From Bacteroidales bacterium (lineage in GTDB: Bacteria > Bacteroidota > Bacteroidia > Bacteroidales > VadinHA17): a stretch of 10,461 bases of DNA. Both the position numbers and the translations under genes were made by a program. The notes under the pieces were generated by a model that was given only the letters and a program-made list of their open reading frames with translations, was not told where the DNA came from and ran no database searches. Numbering within the stretch: position 1 is the stretch's first letter; every line of letters begins with the position of its first letter. Shown piece by piece: positions 8,601 to 10,461 of the stretch. Where the stretch lies: the NCBI GenBank assembly GCA_030692905.1, contig JAUYBT010000033.1, forward strand, positions 1-10,461. The letters are read 5' to 3'.

Positions 8601-9874
8601 CAGGAAACCTCAATTTTGACCAGACCGACAGAAGCCTCTGGGAAAAACTCTATAGTGTTGAAGATAAAAAGATTTATGAGGTCAAAACCGGCCTTAAAAA
8701 GAGCCTGTTTTCCAATATCAGGAAACGGCTTCATTCCGACATGATGGAGAAGCATGTCAGCCCGCGCACCCTTCTGAATATCAGCACCCATCTCGATGAA
8801 AAAGCCCTTACTATAGGATTTGCCCGGCGGTTTGCAACATATAAAAGAGCCTCACTTCTTTTCAGAGATATTGACAGGCTGGCACGTATAGTTAATAACC
8901 CTGAGAAACCAGTCCAGTTTATTTATGCAGGGAAAGCTCATCCCAACGACGGAGGAGGCAAGGACCTGATCAAAAGAATTTTTGAGATATCACAGATGCC
9001 CCAGTTTACGGGGAAAGTAATATTCCTGGAGAATTATGATATTGAGATGGCAAAATACCTTGTAAGGGGTGTTGATATCTGGCTTAATACACCTACAAGG
9101 ACTCTTGAAGCCTCCGGGACCAGCGGTGAAAAAGCTGTAATGAATGGAACAATCCATTTCAGCGTTCTTGATGGTTGGTGGATTGAAGGCTACCGGGCAT
9201 TTGCAGGATGGGCTTTACCCAAGAAAAGGACCTTCGAAAACCAGGACCTGCAGGATGATGTTGATGCTGAAACTATTTATAATATGCTTGAATATGAAAT
9301 AGTTCCGGCATATTATTCATTTAATAACCAGGGAGTGCCCGTCGAATGGATAAGCCTTGTAAAAAACACTATGGTAAAGATTGCTCCTGAATTTACCATG
9401 AAAAGAATGATAGACGACTATTATGAAAAATATTATTCTAAACTTTTTATCCGTAATAAATACTTGATCGGAAACAACTTTGAGAAGGCAAAAGAGCTGG
9501 CAGCCTGGAAAAAAACGATGAGAGAGGAGTGGGATAATATTGAAGTCATAAATTATAGTTTTGAGCGGGCAGGAGAAAATGTTTACCGTTCCGGCCACGA
9601 TTACAGGGCAGAAATTGCACTTGATGTTAAAAAAATCCCGAAAGAAAACGTTGGCGTAGAATTTATTATCACCCGTATGAGTAAACAGGGTGAACATGAA
9701 TATGTTGCCAGCGAAGAGTTTAGGTTGGTCAGCTGCAAAAGTGCCAAATGCCTTTACAAGGCTAACCTTGTACCGGAAAAGGCAGGTTCTTTCTTTTATG
9801 GAATACGCATCTACCCGAAACACAAAGATCTTCCTCACAAGCAGGATTTTTACCTGCTTCGCTGGATTGATTAA
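5651..9874 (+). CDS. glgP: Fusion of GT3 glycogen synthase and GT35 alpha-glucan phosphorylase
   Basis: This 1407-residue protein carries two enzymes. Residues 1-535 are a GT3 synthase of the eukaryotic type: ETSWEVCNKVGGIHTVI at 8-24, TTHATVLGR at 179-187, TPNGF at 254-258, and YYEPWGYTPLE at 430-440 with Glu432 and Glu440. They would extend alpha-1,4-glucan from UDP-glucose by family precedent. Residues 536-575 are a linker. Residues about 576-690 begin the phosphorylase with a DUF3417-like segment (ELANNLWWSWN at 585-595), followed by the GT35 core: KIYSGGLGILAGD at 678-690, GFARRFATYKRA at 1056-1067, YAGKAHPND at 1092-1100 and EASGTSGEK at 1153-1161, in which Lys1161 is the pyridoxal-phosphate lysine. 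This half would release glucose-1-phosphate. Residues about 1300-1407 look like a small beta-rich C-terminal domain of unknown role. The start at 5651 sits directly before the conserved GT3 N-terminus. The gene lies 26 bp after the GH57 frame, so it is probably in the same operon. Both active sites look intact. Confidence 0.94.
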   Translation: MKVEFIFETSWEVCNKVGGIHTVISTKALNIVNVVGDNYILIGPDVWREDVINPEFIPDESLFVEWKGRAASEGLRVKTGRWNIAGKPIVILIDFTPYFGQQNEIFAGFWETYKLDSIAGQWDYVEPALFGYAAGKLIESFTTFYYEHHNTIAQFHEWMTGTGILYLKKFAPWVATSFTTHATVLGRCIAGNNRPLYGRMKEYNPAQIAREFNVVAKQSLEKISAVEADVFTTVSEITSRECSHFLGKDVDIVTPNGFEDSFVPPIDKFEETRNNARSKLKSVAEAVLGYSLSKDCVLVVNSGRYEFRNKGVDIFIDSLGELNKKDNIEKECVAFILMPAYHKGPRQDIIDILYNNGPGNGGDRYLTHSLHYPLTDPVLQKIAANNLNNDQKSKVKIIFVPSYLNGNDGIFNMPYLDLLIGFDLSVFPSYYEPWGYTPLESLMFSIPTVTTSLSGFGLWVKKYFENPGNGISIIERTDDNENKVIADIRNFMSMFIRFNDTEIKEAREKAHAISRIAMWDSLVEHYFTASELALSHSSERRDEPREFVRFVEAPGLIVRKPHQVPVWKDIYVQSDVPEKLASLKELANNLWWSWNSEAESLFKRMDPSLWEEVHHNPKLLLEKIDYKRLLVLEDDDNFVTDLKKVYDLFRAYKDRPDDPGKPSIAYFSMEFGIHPCLKIYSGGLGILAGDYLKEASDSNMNITGVGLLYRYGYFKQKLGPRGEQLSIYEAEEFSRLPIIPVKNSDGNHLSVSLVWPGRTVKIRVWEAMVGKVRLVLLDTDFDDNSPEDRTVTHYLYGGDNENRLRQELILGIGGIRALVALGLKPDIYHSNEGHSAFISLERLRTLIDENHLTFSQALEAVRSSTLFTTHTPVPAGHDAFDEDLLRKYISHYHSRLSITWDELMALGRCEGDSDKKFNMSYLATRMSQEVNGVSKLHGEVCQGMFNKLWPGYLKEELFIGYVTNGVHHPTWTAPEWREVYKELTGNLNFDQTDRSLWEKLYSVEDKKIYEVKTGLKKSLFSNIRKRLHSDMMEKHVSPRTLLNISTHLDEKALTIGFARRFATYKRASLLFRDIDRLARIVNNPEKPVQFIYAGKAHPNDGGGKDLIKRIFEISQMPQFTGKVIFLENYDIEMAKYLVRGVDIWLNTPTRTLEASGTSGEKAVMNGTIHFSVLDGWWIEGYRAFAGWALPKKRTFENQDLQDDVDAETIYNMLEYEIVPAYYSFNNQGVPVEWISLVKNTMVKIAPEFTMKRMIDDYYEKYYSKLFIRNKYLIGNNFEKAKELAAWKKTMREEWDNIEVINYSFERAGENVYRSGHDYRAEIALDVKKIPKENVGVEFIITRMSKQGEHEYVASEEFRLVSCKSAKCLYKANLVPEKAGSFFYGIRIYPKHKDLPHKQDFYLLRWID
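9871..9874. other. Convergent overlap: two stop codons share TTAA
   Basis: The palindrome TTAA supplies TAA to the plus-strand fusion gene (9872-9874) and TAA to the minus-strand branching-enzyme gene (9873-9871). The two coding regions overlap by four bases, with no intergenic space for a conventional terminator. Confidence 0.9.
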
Positions 9875-10461
9875 AGATCGGTTGCTTTTCGTACAGGTTC
9901 TTTTTTAAATACAAGAGCTGTTCTTGAGGGCAGATAGAGATAAAGATATAAAGGAGCATTAATAATGTTCCATTCTGCTTTTCTTATCGAGAGGTAAACT
10001 GTACTCCTGTCAATTCTGTTGAAACCACCGAAAAGCGGATCATCGGTATCAAGAACAATCCTGAACCTGCCTTTCACTGGTATTCCATAATCGGTGAATG
10101 AGACAGTTGGATGAAAGTTAAATACAAACAGTAACTCACCTCTCATGTAGGCGACTACCTTATCGCTATTATTCTCATATATTTTGTTAATTGAGAGATC
10201 ATCGAGTATTTTGAAATCATGGTGAAGCTTCACCATCTTCCTGTCGAATTTTGCCAGGTTGTAATATTTAAGATCTTTATTTTTTGCAAGTAGCCATTGG
10301 CGGCGTGCATATTTGTAACTCCAGTTATTTCCCTCCCGTGGAAAATCAATCCATTCCGGATGACCGAATTCATTCCCCATAAAGTTCAGGTAACCTCCCC
10401 CGGAAGTGCTGAATGTGATGAGTCGGATCATTTTATGCAGAGCAATACCCCGGTCAATTGT
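9871..10461 (-). CDS. glgB: 1,4-alpha-glucan branching enzyme, GH13 eukaryotic-like type (N-terminus beyond window)
   Basis: The last 196 codons of a gene that enters from the right edge are visible. The frame is open to the edge and reads TIDRGIALHKMIRL there, so the Met at 10431 is internal, not a start. It continues with YLNFMGNEFGHPEW (residues 24-37 of the fragment), WIDFPREGNNWSYKYARRQW and onward to a C-terminal all-beta domain (about 100-196). The GNEFGHPEW block is the GH13 conserved region near the end of the barrel, and its wording is very close to eukaryotic and GH13 subfamily 8 branching enzymes, not E. coli-type GlgB. The enzyme cuts an alpha-1,4 chain and rejoins it by an alpha-1,6 bond in the cytosol. 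The catalytic Asp and Glu regions lie outside the window, so an intact active site cannot be verified. It is transcribed toward the operon that makes and degrades its product. Confidence 0.93.
   Translation of the reverse strand, partial: TIDRGIALHKMIRLITFSTSGGGYLNFMGNEFGHPEWIDFPREGNNWSYKYARRQWLLAKNKDLKYYNLAKFDRKMVKLHHDFKILDDLSINKIYENNSDKVVAYMRGELLFVFNFHPTVSFTDYGIPVKGRFRIVLDTDDPLFGGFNRIDRSTVYLSIRKAEWNIINAPLYLYLYLPSRTALVFKKEPVRKATDL

Noticed and set aside
9317..9838. Long antisense open frame under the end of the fusion gene (also 2296-2739 and 8339-8791 on the minus strand)
   Set aside because: These lie wholly inside well-supported plus-strand genes, have no recognisable domains and show the composition expected of the reverse strand of coding DNA.
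880..9874. A previously undescribed defence, mobile or secretion system
   Set aside because: All plus-strand genes have clear glycogen-metabolism family motifs. There are no transposase, integrase, nuclease or phage-like genes, and no repeats flank the locus. The unusual features concern enzyme architecture and gene arrangement.
10429..10431. ATG at 10431 (minus) as the start of a short 186-residue protein
   Set aside because: The preceding ten codons to the window edge, TIDRGIALHK, are conserved branching-enzyme sequence, so the Met is internal and the gene continues outside the window.

Overview
The window is a glycogen (alpha-1,4/1,6-glucan) metabolism locus from a member of the Bacteroidota, probably Bacteroidales-like. 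The order-level guess is weak. The evidence for the phylum is a DUF4369-type lipoprotein, TAnnTTTG-like -7 promoter elements instead of sigma70 boxes, AT-rich leaders mostly lacking Shine-Dalgarno sequences, and an enzyme set known from Bacteroidota: a GT3-type glycogen synthase fused to a GT35 phosphorylase, an archaeal-type debranching enzyme, a GH57 enzyme and a eukaryotic-like branching enzyme.

Layout. Positions 1-696 (minus) hold the N-terminal part of an exported lipoprotein, probably of the thioredoxin/TlpA-like group, cut by the window edge and not obviously linked to glycogen. Positions 697-879 are a divergent promoter region. Positions 880-9874 (plus) look like one operon of four tightly spaced genes with gaps of 12, 10 and 26 bp: glycogen debranching enzyme (GH133), a GT4/GT5-like glycosyltransferase, a GH57 glucanase or glucanotransferase, and a 1407-residue fusion of glycogen synthase and alpha-glucan phosphorylase. 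Positions 9871-10461 (minus) are the C-terminal end of a GH13 branching enzyme (glgB), convergent with the operon and overlapping its last gene by 4 bp. No intergenic stretch exceeds 300 bp.

How the genes work together (inference from families). The GT3 half of the fusion, and possibly the GT4 protein, would extend alpha-1,4-glucan chains. GlgB would introduce alpha-1,6 branches. The GT35 half would release glucose-1-phosphate from chain ends. The GH57 protein would cut or rearrange the limit-dextrin stubs, and the debranching enzyme would hydrolyse the remaining alpha-1,6 glucose. Synthesis and breakdown are thus encoded together, and one polypeptide carries both a polymerising and a degrading active site. 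No glgC or UDP-glucose pyrophosphorylase gene lies in the window, so the sugar-nucleotide donor cannot be read from context.

The most notable points are an apparent +1 frameshift in a CCCCC run inside the GH57 gene, the synthase-phosphorylase fusion whose synthase half seems to lack the eukaryotic glucose-6-phosphate arginine cluster, a lysine-rich tail on the GH57 protein, convergent genes whose stop codons share the palindrome TTAA, and mirrored -7-like elements in the divergent promoter. I see no mobile element, CRISPR, RNA gene or defence system.
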